A program made the translations under genes and the position numbers. The notes below the pieces were generated by a model. The model was given only the letters and a program-made list of their open reading frames with translations. It was not told the DNA's origin and did no database searches. From contig CAVXHK010000001.1 in the NCBI GenBank assembly GCA_963761705.1, positions 620,001-684,000 of the forward strand: 64,000 bases of DNA, in the 5' to 3' direction. Shown piece by piece: positions 8,828 to 17,880 of the stretch (its first letter is position 1; every line of letters starts with the position of its first letter). Origin of the DNA: CAVVKW01 sp963761705. GTDB taxonomy: Bacteria; Verrucomicrobiota; Verrucomicrobiia; Chthoniobacterales; JAATET01.

Positions 8828-9205
8828 GCGGTGACGTCGCTGGGTTCGGCGTGGATGTTCAGCCTGTTCCTGCGGTGGGGTTGATCAGCCGAGGGCCCGC
8901 GACTGACGGGTTTCCTCGGACCGGGAAGACGACGACAATGGACTCGCGAGCGACCGGGACTGGCCGAGGATCCGTCCCCGGTCCGTAGGGCGACGTTCCC
9001 TCCGCATCCGACGCTGCGGGGGGCGCTCGGGGTCTGCGTAAAGATCGGTCTACTGAGACCTCGCGCGGGCGACGGAACAGCTCGCAGTGACTCACCGCGA
9101 ACTCGTCGAGCCTCGGCGCAGGGTCTGATGACGCGGGTGGTCCCTCGAGGCTGGGAGAGGCACGGCAGCCAGCGCGGCGGGGAGGCTGATCGGATCGAGA
9201 ATTTT
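8828..9205. other. gene-free junction, 378 nt
   Basis: No coding sequence can be supported here. It sits where the N-terminal half of PIG-L and, by comparison with the second arm, the acyl-CoA dehydrogenase-like gene would be expected. I see no residual homology to either by eye. It is best described as the breakpoint of a deletion or of the segmental duplication that made the two arms. Confidence 0.5.
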
Positions 9206-10051
9206 TTAGAATGGAGTCTGTCTGGTGAGGCGGGCGGAAAGTTCGGCGGTGGGCGGACGGAGGAGACGGGCGGAATCGCTCGAGTCGGCATCCCATTGGA
9301 CGAGTCCGAGGTCGCGAAAAGCGGCGAGCCAGGATTTCATGGGCCAGGTGTGCCATTTCGCGTGGAACGCGTTGGCGTTGGCGACGATGTCGACGAGGTG
9401 GCTGACGGGTGGGTCGGTCACTGGGTGCGGTTGGTGGTAGACGGTCGCGCTCGAAAGGTGGAAGGGGACGCCGCGCTCGCGGGCGGTGAAGGCGAAGTCG
9501 GTGTCCTCGCCGCCGTAACCAACGAACGATTCGTCGAAGCCGCCGATGCGTTCGAAGTCTCGTCGCCGAATCCCGAAGCAGAGGCTCCAGAAGAGGTGGT
9601 AGTGCGGGGTGGTCTCGAGGTCGGCTGCGAGCGGTGGCCGGCCCGGGTGCGGGGTGCTGTTCGCGGCGAGGGTCGCTTCGTTGAACGCTGCGTCGACCGG
9701 ATCGAACAGGTAGTGCGGAAGGCCCATGATCAGGCCGCCGGTGACGGCAAGTTGGTGCGTGATGGTTCCGAAGAAGAGCCGACCGGGGATGCAGTCGACG
9801 TCGAGAAAGACGAGTTGTTCGTGGGTGGCGGCGCGGGCGCCGACGTTGCGGGCGGCGGCGAGTGGCAAAGTGGTGCCGGTGGTCGGACACGCGACGAGAC
9901 GCACAGCCGCGGGAGCCGGCGAGTCGTCCATCCGAACGAGGATCGTCTCGGCCGGGGGACGGCTGCCGATCTCGCAGCCGCGGAGAAGATTGGCAAGGTG
10001 GCGCGGTCGACCGGCGGCGATCACGATCAAACTGAAGGGCGGCGGCTTCAC
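9206..10051 (-). CDS. GT-A glycosyltransferase with galactosyltransferase-like C-terminus
   Basis: A 281-residue glycosyltransferase, distinct from the two paralogous GT2 proteins. It begins PPPFSLIVIAAGRPRHLANL, has the DxD motif in LVFLDVDCIPGRLF, and a C-terminal acceptor motif GGFDESFVGYGGEDTDFAF typical of the glyco_transf_7C/chondroitin-synthase-like group. Its start overlaps the stop of the GT28-like gene by 4 nt, giving a three-glycosyltransferase set with 11066-12139. Product unknown; the cluster probably makes or decorates a glycan or glycolipid. Confidence 0.8.
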   Translation of the reverse strand: MKPPPFSLIVIAAGRPRHLANLLRGCEIGSRPPAETILVRMDDSPAPAAVRLVACPTTGTTLPLAAARNVGARAATHEQLVFLDVDCIPGRLFFGTITHQLAVTGGLIMGLPHYLFDPVDAAFNEATLAANSTPHPGRPPLAADLETTPHYHLFWSLCFGIRRRDFERIGGFDESFVGYGGEDTDFAFTARERGVPFHLSSATVYHQPHPVTDPPVSHLVDIVANANAFHAKWHTWPMKSWLAAFRDLGLVQWDADSSDSARLLRPPTAELSARLTRQTPF

Positions 10052-11064
10052 GATGAATCGGCCATCTCGTCAATCGTCGAGGCTTCGAACCAGCGGGCGA
10101 ACTCGGCGACGGCTCCGGGCTTCACGTAGGGTCGCCAATCCGGTCGGAGCACGGCGACGCGGTCGGCGAGATCGGGTTCGCGCGTCGTGGCGCGCAGGCA
10201 GAGACCGTGGGCGGTCAGCGCCCCGGCGAGGTGAATCTGTTCGTCGAAGGGCCGGGGTTCGGGCACGGCGATGAACCTCTTTCCAAGCGTCGCCAGCTCG
10301 GCAACGGTCCCCAGGCCGCATGATCCCACGACGAGATCCGCCGCTTGGAGGATCGAGCGAGGATCGGGGACGTGGCCGAGGTGTCGGGATCGTGGGACGT
10401 CGGACGGGGCCGCAGAGGGGCCGAGCGTGAGGATCTGATGGTCGGGGAATTGCCGCCGCAGATTCGCGTAGTCGATGGGCGAAGGATGGTCGCCGCTGCC
10501 CTGGCCGCGGATGACGACGAGCGTCGGAGTGCCGCCGTCGGGCGGCAGGTCGACGGGATCCGCGAAGCGCGAGAAGAAGCCGAGGTAGCGCGTTTTCCGG
10601 CGGATCCAGTCGGGTGTGTCCGGCGACTCGAGTTCCTCCGGGAAGTAGGCGAGGAGGAAGATCGCCGACTCGTAGGCGGCAAGGTGCGGTGGGTCGGTGC
10701 GGTCGCCCATGAGCCGGACGTAGGCCGTCGGAATGCCGCAGAGCCGAGCGAACATCGCGATCTCGACGCTGAGGTCGACGATGAGAAAGTCGATCCCGTG
10801 GCGGTCGACGGCGTCGAGGATGATGCGGTAGCGATCCGCCAGTTTGCGCGAACCCAGGGGCGCGTAGTGAAGCGGGGACGGCGGTGGGAATTTTTCCAGA
10901 TCGAGCGTGGATGAATCCGGATAGTCGTCGGGCAGGCGGACGACTCGCAAATCGCCGGGCAGCCCGACCGCGGCGGTCAGGATGACGACGTCGAGCGATT
11001 GCGCGAAGAGCCGGGCGTATTGCGAATGGCCGGAGCCGTGGTTGTGGGCGTAGTAGCCGAGCAT
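10048..11064 (-). CDS. GT-B glycosyltransferase, MurG/GT28-like
   Basis: A 338-residue protein with GT-B architecture. The N-terminal domain starts LGYYAHNHGSGHSQYARLFA, the usual glycine-rich acceptor loop of MurG-like enzymes. The C-terminal domain has VVGSCGLGTVAELATLGKRF followed by VPEPRPFDEQIHLAGAL, matching the nucleotide-sugar binding loop (E...Q/N pattern). No transmembrane helix is visible. It is separated by one base from the GT4 gene upstream and overlaps the next gene by 4 nt, so all three are probably one transcript. Substrate unknown. Confidence 0.75.
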   Translation of the reverse strand: MLGYYAHNHGSGHSQYARLFAQSLDVVILTAAVGLPGDLRVVRLPDDYPDSSTLDLEKFPPPSPLHYAPLGSRKLADRYRIILDAVDRHGIDFLIVDLSVEIAMFARLCGIPTAYVRLMGDRTDPPHLAAYESAIFLLAYFPEELESPDTPDWIRRKTRYLGFFSRFADPVDLPPDGGTPTLVVIRGQGSGDHPSPIDYANLRRQFPDHQILTLGPSAAPSDVPRSRHLGHVPDPRSILQAADLVVGSCGLGTVAELATLGKRFIAVPEPRPFDEQIHLAGALTAHGLCLRATTREPDLADRVAVLRPDWRPYVKPGAVAEFARWFEASTIDEMADSS

Positions 11065-11065
11065 G

Positions 11066-12139
11066 TCAGGCGGCGACCAGCCGTTCGTAGAGGTCGAGGT
11101 AGCCGTCGATCATGGGGTCGATGCCGCAGAAATCCTCCGCGCGGCGTCGGCAGTCCGCGCGGTCCAATTGCCGGGCGGACGCGAAGCCCGCCGCCAGGGC
11201 ACCGACGTCTTCGCGTGGCACGAGGATGCCCGAGCGCTCGTCGATCAGTTCCGGGGCGGCACCGACTTCGAACGCCACGACGGGGGTGCCGCTGGCGAGG
11301 GCCTCGGCGATGGTGAGGCCGTAGGGTTCCTCCCAGGTGCTGGTGAAAAGCAGCGCGGATGCCCGGCGAAGGTGGTCGTTGAGGGCGGGCTGGGTGAGGT
11401 GGCCGAGGAATTCGACGCCGTCGCCGAGACGAGGTTCGAGCTCCGCCCGGAAGTAGGCCTCGTCGTAGATCGGTCCCGCGAGCCGCAGCGGGAAGCCTCC
11501 GCGTCGCGCCGCGTCGATGGCGAAGTGGGGTGCCTTCTCCGCGCAGATGCGACCAAACCAGAACGCGGCGGGGTCCGGGCGGTCGGCGGACCATTCCCAC
11601 TGCTCGACGTCGATGCCGTTGCGGATCACCGAACAATCGCCGGTGAACTCGGCCCACTGGCGACCGAGGTTTTCGCTGACGGCGACGAATTGGTGAGAGG
11701 GCGCGTCCCGGACGGCGAGCGCGCTCATCTTCAGGTAAGGGATCGGCGGCGTGTGGAGGGTCGTGACCATCGGCAGGCCCGTCGCCACTCCCATGAGCAC
11801 GGGAATGGGGTGCAGGGAATGGTTTTGGATCAGGTCGAAGTCCTCGGCCCAGAGGTTGACCAGGGCGCGACCGTAGCAAAGGTTCTCGTGGATCTCGAAT
11901 TCCGTCCGCGACGTTTCCAGCGCGATCTCGGCGGCGGGCGAGAGGAGTGAGGTCGGGATGGAGTCCACGTCGACCGGCGCGCGGGGGAAGGCGTCGTCGG
12001 ATTGCGCGTGGGCAAAGAGCTGAATTTCGTGCCCGGCTCGCCGCAAACGGTGGCAAATGGCGTGCGTGATGCACTCGAGTCCGCCCGCGAACGGCGGCGA
12101 AATCGGATATTGGGCGTGGCAGACAACGGCGATTTTCAT
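11066..12139 (-). CDS. family 4 glycosyltransferase
   Basis: A 357-residue GT-B retaining glycosyltransferase. The N-terminus reads KIAVVCHAQYPISPPFAGGL, with the GGLE loop that contacts the donor. The C-terminal EEPYGLTIAEALASGTPVV contains the E-x7-E motif that defines GT4. It is the first gene of a minus-strand run of GT4, GT28-like and GT-A genes; the methyltransferase and GT2 genes lie further downstream in the same direction, after a 378-nt gap. The 142-nt space to the divergent LEA-like gene must hold both promoters. Substrate unknown. Confidence 0.85.
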   Translation of the reverse strand: MKIAVVCHAQYPISPPFAGGLECITHAICHRLRRAGHEIQLFAHAQSDDAFPRAPVDVDSIPTSLLSPAAEIALETSRTEFEIHENLCYGRALVNLWAEDFDLIQNHSLHPIPVLMGVATGLPMVTTLHTPPIPYLKMSALAVRDAPSHQFVAVSENLGRQWAEFTGDCSVIRNGIDVEQWEWSADRPDPAAFWFGRICAEKAPHFAIDAARRGGFPLRLAGPIYDEAYFRAELEPRLGDGVEFLGHLTQPALNDHLRRASALLFTSTWEEPYGLTIAEALASGTPVVAFEVGAAPELIDERSGILVPREDVGALAAGFASARQLDRADCRRRAEDFCGIDPMIDGYLDLYERLVAA

Positions 12140-12281
12140 GGGCGAGAGGACGGAACGAACGGTAATCGCATGCGCCTACGTGGAAGGCTGGGTGTCGGGA
12201 CGAAGGATCCTTGCGCACCTGATGCGTCGCTCAGGGTGAACCCTGACCCTCATCGAGCAGGGATCGTGCGTTTCCTCCGCA

Positions 12282-12956
12282 ATGAAGGAACCATTCGATA
12301 ATCCAACTCAGCCCTCCGACTCCCCGGATCAGCGGGCCGGAGCGCACGCCGACGACGCGAAGCGGGCCGCCGAAGACGTCCGCGCCAAGGCGGAAGAAGC
12401 CTGGAGCGACACCAAGGCCCAGGCCGCCGAAGCGGGCGAGCAGGTCAAAGACAAAGCCCGCCAAGCCGCCGCCGACGCCCGCCAGAAGGGCGAGCAATAC
12501 CTCGACGAGAAGAAGACGCGCGTTGCCGAAGAGATCCGCGTCTATTCCGACGCAGCCCGCCGCGCCGCGGACAAGCTCTCCGAAGACAGCGATACAAACC
12601 TGGCGCGCTACGTCTCGTCGGCCGCCGATTACCTCGACCGCTTTGGCAGCCGGATCGACGAGCGAGGCGTGACGGAGCTCGTCGACGACGTCCGCACCCT
12701 GGCCCGCCGCCGCCCGGAGATTTTCTACGGTGGAATGTTCGTCGCCGGACTCGCCGCCGCCCGTTTTCTCAAAGCGTCCGCTGATCGCCGGCGGGATGAT
12801 CAGATGATCTCGACCTACGAACCGCGCGCACCGCGCTATTCGCCACCGCCCGCCCCGAGTTATCCAACCTCACCGGCGGTCGCCGACACCGAAGTCGTCG
12901 TCCCTCCGGCCGACGTTTCCAACCCAATCGGAGACCTCTCGAAGGAGGGCTACTAA
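12282..12956 (+). CDS. LEA/apolipoprotein-like amphipathic helical protein
   Basis: A 224-residue hydrophilic protein. Residues about 20-110 are an alanine-, lysine- and glutamate-rich amphipathic helix of repeats such as DVRAKAEEAWSDTKAQAAEA and KDKARQAAADARQKGEQYLD, the pattern of late-embryogenesis-abundant or apolipoprotein-like proteins. A short hydrophobic segment (IFYGGMFVAGLAAARFLKAS) follows near residue 150, then a proline-rich tail. It starts a three-gene run with a holin-like protein and a DUF3618 protein. A stress or membrane-stabilising role is inferred from composition and neighbours, not from a named family. Confidence 0.7.
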   Translation: MKEPFDNPTQPSDSPDQRAGAHADDAKRAAEDVRAKAEEAWSDTKAQAAEAGEQVKDKARQAAADARQKGEQYLDEKKTRVAEEIRVYSDAARRAADKLSEDSDTNLARYVSSAADYLDRFGSRIDERGVTELVDDVRTLARRRPEIFYGGMFVAGLAAARFLKASADRRRDDQMISTYEPRAPRYSPPPAPSYPTSPAVADTEVVVPPADVSNPIGDLSKEGY

Positions 12957-12957
12957 G

Positions 12958-13407
12958 ATGACGACCGATCCCTACGAACCCGTTGGTGCGACGCCAGTCC
13001 CCGCGGATGATTCCATCCCGACGTTGCTCAAGCAATTGCGCGACGATTCCACGTCGCTCGTCAAGCAGGAGGTCGCCCTCTTCAAGACCGAGATGTCCGA
13101 AAAGGCCTCGCGGCTCGGACGCAATTCAGTCTACGTCGCGGTCGGCGGATTCGTCGCTCTGCTCGGCCTCATTTTCATCCTCCAAGCGGTGTCGTCACTC
13201 GTGACCGTCGGTCTCGTGGCGGCTGGCCTGGACCCCGGCTACGCGCTCTGGCTCGGCCCGCTCATCGTCGGCCTCGTCGTCGCGATCATTGGGATCGTGC
13301 TCGTCCAGAAGGGCATTTCAACCATCAAGAGCGAATCGCTCAAACCTCACCAAACCATCGACTCACTCAACCAGGACAAGGAATGGATTCAACGCAAAGC
13401 AAACTAG
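12958..13407 (+). CDS. holin-X / DUF1469-like membrane protein
   Basis: A 149-residue protein with a soluble N-terminus (TLLKQLRDDSTSLVKQEVAL) and two hydrophobic helices, VAVGGFVALLGLIFILQAVS and LWLGPLIVGLVVAIIGIVLV. This matches the putative actinobacterial holin-X/DUF1469 (YqjE-like) architecture; these are not phage holins in function as far as known. A good Shine-Dalgarno (AGGAGG) lies about 10 nt before the ATG. It starts two bases after the LEA-like stop and overlaps the DUF3618 gene by 25 nt, so the three are one operon. Confidence 0.8.
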   Translation: MTTDPYEPVGATPVPADDSIPTLLKQLRDDSTSLVKQEVALFKTEMSEKASRLGRNSVYVAVGGFVALLGLIFILQAVSSLVTVGLVAAGLDPGYALWLGPLIVGLVVAIIGIVLVQKGISTIKSESLKPHQTIDSLNQDKEWIQRKAN

Positions 13408-14486
13408 AAAACGAACGGCTGGAAGAAGCGTCCAGCGAGGAAATCCGGCGCGACATCCGCGGCACCCGCAGCCAGATGGACGCCACGATCGACCAGCTCG
13501 GCGACCGCCTGCATCCGCGCCATCTGCTCGACGACGTGATCGACCTGTTCAAGCGCCCCGGCTCCAATCCGGGTGCGAGCGTTGCCCGGACGTCCGGCGA
13601 CGCGGGGAAGGCCGTCCTCCGCCACGTGAAGGAGAACCCCGTCCCGGCGCTTCTCGTCGGCGCGGGCCTCGTCTGGTGGATGATCGACGCGAACACGGAC
13701 GACGATCCGGCGACGACGGAGAGTCCCTACCGCGATCTGCCGCGCTACCCCGCTGTGCCGACCCGCCCTGCGACCTCGACTGAGCGGATCGAACGGCTCG
13801 GATCGTTCGACGAACCGTCCTCCGAGACCGCGGACTTCGGACTGGAAGACGAACCGTCGGGTCCCACCATGGCGGATCGGGCCAAAGCCAAATACCAGGA
13901 CGCTCGTGACTCTCTCGGCGAGACCGGCGATTCGCTGCGGCAGGGCGCGACCGCACGCTGGGATTCGGCGCGTGATTCGATGGACCGTCAGCGGCGCACT
14001 GTGGGACGCAAGGCGGGAGAGTTGCAGGATCAATTCGGTCGCCAAGCCTCCGAATTACGCGACCGCGTGAGCGACGCCAGCGACGAGCACCCGCTTGCGA
14101 TGGGTGGCATCCTGCTGGCGGCGGGCATCTGTGCCGGTCTGCTCCTCCCCCGTTCCAAAGCGGAGGACGAATGGATGGGCGAAGCCGCGGATCAGGTGAA
14201 AGCCGAAGCCGCCGAGCGCACGAAGGAGGTCGCCACCAAGACCGCGGGATCGGCGCTCGACGAAGCGGAAGCCCGCGGTCTCACCCCGGCCAATATCGCC
14301 GAGAAGGCGGGTCGCGTCGTCTCGGAAGCTGTCGCGGCGGGGCAATCCGCCGCTCACGAAGAAGGACTCAGCGGTGAACAGCTCGCCGCCGACGCCAAAG
14401 CCGTCACGCAATCCGCCGCCGACACGGCGTCCGGCGAGTCGAAAGAACAAGCGAAAGAGATCGAATCCGAGGATCGGACCGTCTAA
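13383..14486 (+). CDS. DUF3618-containing stress/envelope protein
   Basis: A 367-residue protein. The N-terminus, SSEEIRRDIRGTRSQMDATI followed by DQLGDRLHP, is the DUF3618 motif. Two hydrophobic segments follow: VPALLVGAGLVWWMI near residue 85 and MGGILLAAGICAGLLLP near residue 240. The remainder is amphipathic helix with many Ala, Glu and Lys residues, including SLGETGDSLRQGATARWDSA. It is the third gene of the LEA-like, holin-like, DUF3618 run. In proteobacteria DUF3618, DUF1469 and YqjD-type (DUF883) proteins also occur together, probably at the inner membrane. Exact role unknown. Confidence 0.8.
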   Translation: MDSTQSKLENERLEEASSEEIRRDIRGTRSQMDATIDQLGDRLHPRHLLDDVIDLFKRPGSNPGASVARTSGDAGKAVLRHVKENPVPALLVGAGLVWWMIDANTDDDPATTESPYRDLPRYPAVPTRPATSTERIERLGSFDEPSSETADFGLEDEPSGPTMADRAKAKYQDARDSLGETGDSLRQGATARWDSARDSMDRQRRTVGRKAGELQDQFGRQASELRDRVSDASDEHPLAMGGILLAAGICAGLLLPRSKAEDEWMGEAADQVKAEAAERTKEVATKTAGSALDEAEARGLTPANIAEKAGRVVSEAVAAGQSAAHEEGLSGEQLAADAKAVTQSAADTASGESKEQAKEIESEDRTV

Positions 14487-14500
14487 GGGTCTCCCTGCAA

Positions 14501-15484
14501 ATGGCAGACCACGGAGAAAGCGCAGCACGTCCCACCCAGATCCCGGCTCGGGGCTGGTGGGACGTGTTGATGCGCACCAAAGACGAGATCAAGAACGACA
14601 ACCTGCCGATCATCGCGGCGGGCGTCGCGTTCTACGCGTTCCTCAGTATACCCGCGCTGCTCACCGCCACGGTCGCCCTCTGGGGACTCGTGTCGGATCC
14701 GGCGGGCATCGAGGCGCAAATCGGTCAACTTGCCGGCGTCCTTCCGGGTCAGGTCCAGGAAATCCTCGTCGACCAGCTCACCGCCATCTCGGCGAATTCC
14801 GACCAAGCCCTCGGGTGGACCGCCATTCTTGCGATTGGCTTCGCCCTGTGGAGCGCTTCGAAGGGCACGAAATCCGCCATCGTTGCGATGAACGTTGCCT
14901 ACGAGGAGAAAGAGACACGCGGCTTTCTTAAACTGACCGCCGTCACGCTTGCCCTCACGCTTGGCGCGGTCGTCACGGTGATCCTTGCGCTCTTTTGCGT
15001 CGCGGGCATTCCGGCGCTCATTGTCAGCCTTCGGATGCCCGCGTGGATCGAGACGACCGCGGGGATCGCGCGCTGGCCGCTGCTCGCGGGTGTGTCGCTC
15101 GTGGCCCTGGCCGTGCTGTTTCGGGTCGCGCCGTGCCGGAGTTCGCCGAAGTGGCGATGGGTCACACCGGGGTCGATCGTCTCGACGATCATTTGGCTCG
15201 GGGCCTCGGCGGGCTTCTCTTGGTATGTTTCGTATTCCGCCAAATACAACGAGACCTACGGTTCGCTCGGCGGCGTTGTCGTTCTGCTGATGTGGCTCTA
15301 CATCAGCGCCTTCATCATCCTGCTCGGCGGCGAGTTAAACTCCGAACTCGAGCACCAGACCGCGAAAGACACGACGACCGGACCGCCCCAACCGCTCGGG
15401 GAGCGAGACGCCACGGTCGCTGACACCGTCGCGGCCGGTGATACGAAGGTCGCCGAAGAGGCTCCCGCGCTCGGCGATTCCTAA
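14501..15484 (+). CDS. YihY/BrkB family membrane protein (copy 2)
   Basis: A 327-residue paralogue of the protein at 5473-6435, nearly identical through the membrane region, from the KDEIKNDNLPIIAAGVAFYA segment to GGELNSELEHQT. Differences are concentrated in the first 20 residues and in the acidic C-terminal tail. It starts 14 nt after the DUF3618 stop and is followed 12 nt later by ku, so it may be transcribed with the DNA end-joining genes. About six membrane spans are visible. Function unknown for the family. Confidence 0.85.
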   Translation: MADHGESAARPTQIPARGWWDVLMRTKDEIKNDNLPIIAAGVAFYAFLSIPALLTATVALWGLVSDPAGIEAQIGQLAGVLPGQVQEILVDQLTAISANSDQALGWTAILAIGFALWSASKGTKSAIVAMNVAYEEKETRGFLKLTAVTLALTLGAVVTVILALFCVAGIPALIVSLRMPAWIETTAGIARWPLLAGVSLVALAVLFRVAPCRSSPKWRWVTPGSIVSTIIWLGASAGFSWYVSYSAKYNETYGSLGGVVVLLMWLYISAFIILLGGELNSELEHQTAKDTTTGPPQPLGERDATVADTVAAGDTKVAEEAPALGDS

Positions 15485-15496
15485 GCTGGAAGAAGC

Positions 15497-16369
15497 ATGC
15501 GCGCGATCTGGAAAGGCTCGGTCGGCTTCGGGTTGGTGACCGTTCCAATCGCGCTTTACCCCGCACTGCACCGCGAGGACATCAAATTTTCACTGCTCCG
15601 CGGCAAGGACCTCAGCCCGGTAAATTACAAGCGCGTTGCGGCGACGGACGGCAAGGAAGTCGAGTGGGGCGAGATCGTCAAAGGCTACGAATACGAGAAG
15701 GGGAAATACGTCGTCCTCAAGGACGAAGATTTCGCGCGCGTCGACATCGAAGCGACCCAGACGGTCGACATCATCAACTTCGTCGACCTGGACGAGGTCT
15801 CCCCGCTGCTCTTCAGCAAGCCCTACTTCATGCAGCCGGAGAAGACCGGGCAGAAGGCCTACGTTCTCCTCCGCGACGCGCTGCGGAAGTCGAACCGGAT
15901 CGCCATCGCGCGCGTCGTCATCAAAACCCGTCAGCACCTCGCCGCCGTGAAGCCGCAGGACGAAGGCCTCATGCTCGAGTTGATGCACTTCCCCGACGAG
16001 GTGCGTGAGGTCTCCGAATTCGTCACGCCCAAGGAGTCGAAGCTCGCCCCCAACGAGATGAAGATGGCGCTCCAGTTGATCGACAGCATGACGGAGGCTT
16101 GGAAGCCGGAGCTGTATTCCGACGACTACCGCGACGCGCTCCAGAAGGTGATCGACGAAAAGGTGGCGAGCGGCGGGAAGAAACTGCCCGCCGAGAAAGC
16201 CAGGAGCAAACGGCCGTCCAACGTCATCGACCTCGTCTCGGTGCTCCAGCAGAGCATCGAAGAAAGCAGCGGGAAGAAGGCCCCGGCCAAGCGGTCGACC
16301 CCCGCGAAAAAGAAGCCGGCTACGGCGACGAAAAAGAAGAAGCCTGCCACCCGCAAAAAAGCCGCGTGA
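15497..16369 (+). CDS. ku: Ku DNA end-binding protein
   Basis: A 290-residue bacterial Ku homodimer subunit. It opens with the diagnostic RAIWKGSVGFGLVTVPIALY and has the core segments VNYKRVAATDGKEVEWGEIV, YFMQPEKTGQKAYVLLRDAL and SEFVTPKESKLAPNEMKMAL. The C-terminus is a lysine/alanine-rich tail (KKKPATATKKKKPATRKKAA), common in Ku proteins that bind DNA. It binds double-strand break ends and recruits LigD for non-homologous end joining. A GGAAGA Shine-Dalgarno precedes the ATG. Its TGA overlaps the ATG of ligD by one base. Confidence 0.95.
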   Translation: MRAIWKGSVGFGLVTVPIALYPALHREDIKFSLLRGKDLSPVNYKRVAATDGKEVEWGEIVKGYEYEKGKYVVLKDEDFARVDIEATQTVDIINFVDLDEVSPLLFSKPYFMQPEKTGQKAYVLLRDALRKSNRIAIARVVIKTRQHLAAVKPQDEGLMLELMHFPDEVREVSEFVTPKESKLAPNEMKMALQLIDSMTEAWKPELYSDDYRDALQKVIDEKVASGGKKLPAEKARSKRPSNVIDLVSVLQQSIEESSGKKAPAKRSTPAKKKPATATKKKKPATRKKAA

Positions 16370-17880
16370 TGTCGCTCGCGGAGTATGCGAGCAAACGGGA
16401 TTTCCGGAAAACGTCGGAACCGAAGGGCAAGCGATCCCGAACGAAGGGGCGGCGGTTCGTCGTTCAGAAGCACGCGGCGACGCGTCTGCACTTCGATCTG
16501 CGTTTCGAGATCGGCGGCGTGCTGGTATCGTGGGCCGTTCCGAAGGGCCTGCCCTACGACCACGGGGCAAAGCGCCTTGCCGTGCGCGTCGAGGATCACC
16601 CGGTGGATTACTTGGAATTCGAGGGTTGCATCCCCAAGGGCGAATACGGTGGCGGGACCGTGATGGTGTGGGACACCGGCGAATACCGCGAGGTCACCCC
16701 GGCGGCCGAAATCGACGCCAAGGGTAAATTCCACTTCGAACTCGATGGCGGGAAGCTCGCCGGGGAATGGTATCTCGTTCGGCTCCGATCCGCGAACGAG
16801 TGGCTCGTTATCCGCGGCGGCGAGGATCATCGCCAGGTGACGGTCGCCGAGAACGACCGTTCCATTCTCTCCGGCCGGTCGATGGCCGAGATCGCCTCGG
16901 GGGGCAACGTGACGCCCCGACCGGAGTTCGTCTCACCGATGCAGGCGACCACCGCGTCCGCCGCGCCGCCCGGTGACTGGCTTTACGAGATCAAGTTCGA
17001 CGGCTGGCGGGCGCAGGCGCTCGTCGCCGGACGCGCCGTGGCGCTGCTCTCGCGCAACGCCAACGACCTCACCGCGCAATTTCCGGAGATCGCTCACGCG
17101 TTGGCCAAACTGCCCGTGAAATCCGCGTTGATCGACGGCGAACTCGTCGCGTTGGATGAATTGGGTCGCTCGTCCTTCCAGATGCTGCAGGCCTTCGTTT
17201 CGGGCGACGAGGTGCCACCGATCTATTACTACGCGTTCGATCTGCTCTCGCTCGACGGGTGCGATCTGCGGTCGGAGTCCATCGAGAAACGGAAGCGTCA
17301 GCTCGCCGACCTGCTCGTCGAAGCTCCCGACGAAATTCGTTTTTCCGCCGACCTCGGCGGCGACGTCGACGCGCTGATGGAGCGCATCCGCCCGCTTGGA
17401 CTCGAGGGTCTCATCGGCAAGCGCGTCGGCTCCAAATACGAAACCGGTCGCCGCAGCGCCGCGTGGGTGAAGCTCAAGCTCCGCAACGCGCAGGAATTCG
17501 TCATCGGCGGATTCACGCCACCCGCGGGCGGACGCGAGCACTTCGGCGCGCTCATCCTCGGCCTCTACGAGGGTCGCGACCTCGTGTGCGTGGGCAAGGT
17601 CGGGAGCGGGTTCAGCTCCCGCGTTCTGGCGGACCTTCACCGGCGGATGACGAACCTCTCGCGAGCGACGTGCCCATTCCGCAATCTCCCCGAGCGCAGC
17701 GCCGGCCGGTGGTTGCAGGGGATCACGCCCGCGGTGATGAAGACGTGCGGCTGGGTGCGACCGTCGCTGGTGTGTCAGGTCGAGTTCACGGAATGGACCC
17801 GCGACAACCGGCTGCGGCAGCCCGTTTACCTCGGTCTGCGCGACGACAAGCAGGCCGGAGATGTGACGCGCGAAGCATGA
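16369..17880 (+). CDS. ligD: LigD: 3'-phosphoesterase plus ATP-dependent DNA ligase
   Basis: A 503-residue protein. Residues about 28-150 form the LigD phosphoesterase domain (VVQKHAATRLHFDLRFEIGG, then EGCIPKGEYGGGTVMVWD). Residues about 185-500 are the ligase domain with the adenylated lysine K209 in EIKFDGWRA, motif III-like YYYAFDLLSLDG, and EGLIGKRVGSKYETGRR. The polymerase domain is not fused; it is encoded by the next gene, which overlaps by 4 nt. Together with Ku this makes a full end-joining set. The start at 16369 is set by overlap with ku and by homology beginning there. Confidence 0.95.
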   Translation: MSLAEYASKRDFRKTSEPKGKRSRTKGRRFVVQKHAATRLHFDLRFEIGGVLVSWAVPKGLPYDHGAKRLAVRVEDHPVDYLEFEGCIPKGEYGGGTVMVWDTGEYREVTPAAEIDAKGKFHFELDGGKLAGEWYLVRLRSANEWLVIRGGEDHRQVTVAENDRSILSGRSMAEIASGGNVTPRPEFVSPMQATTASAAPPGDWLYEIKFDGWRAQALVAGRAVALLSRNANDLTAQFPEIAHALAKLPVKSALIDGELVALDELGRSSFQMLQAFVSGDEVPPIYYYAFDLLSLDGCDLRSESIEKRKRQLADLLVEAPDEIRFSADLGGDVDALMERIRPLGLEGLIGKRVGSKYETGRRSAAWVKLKLRNAQEFVIGGFTPPAGGREHFGALILGLYEGRDLVCVGKVGSGFSSRVLADLHRRMTNLSRATCPFRNLPERSAGRWLQGITPAVMKTCGWVRPSLVCQVEFTEWTRDNRLRQPVYLGLRDDKQAGDVTREA

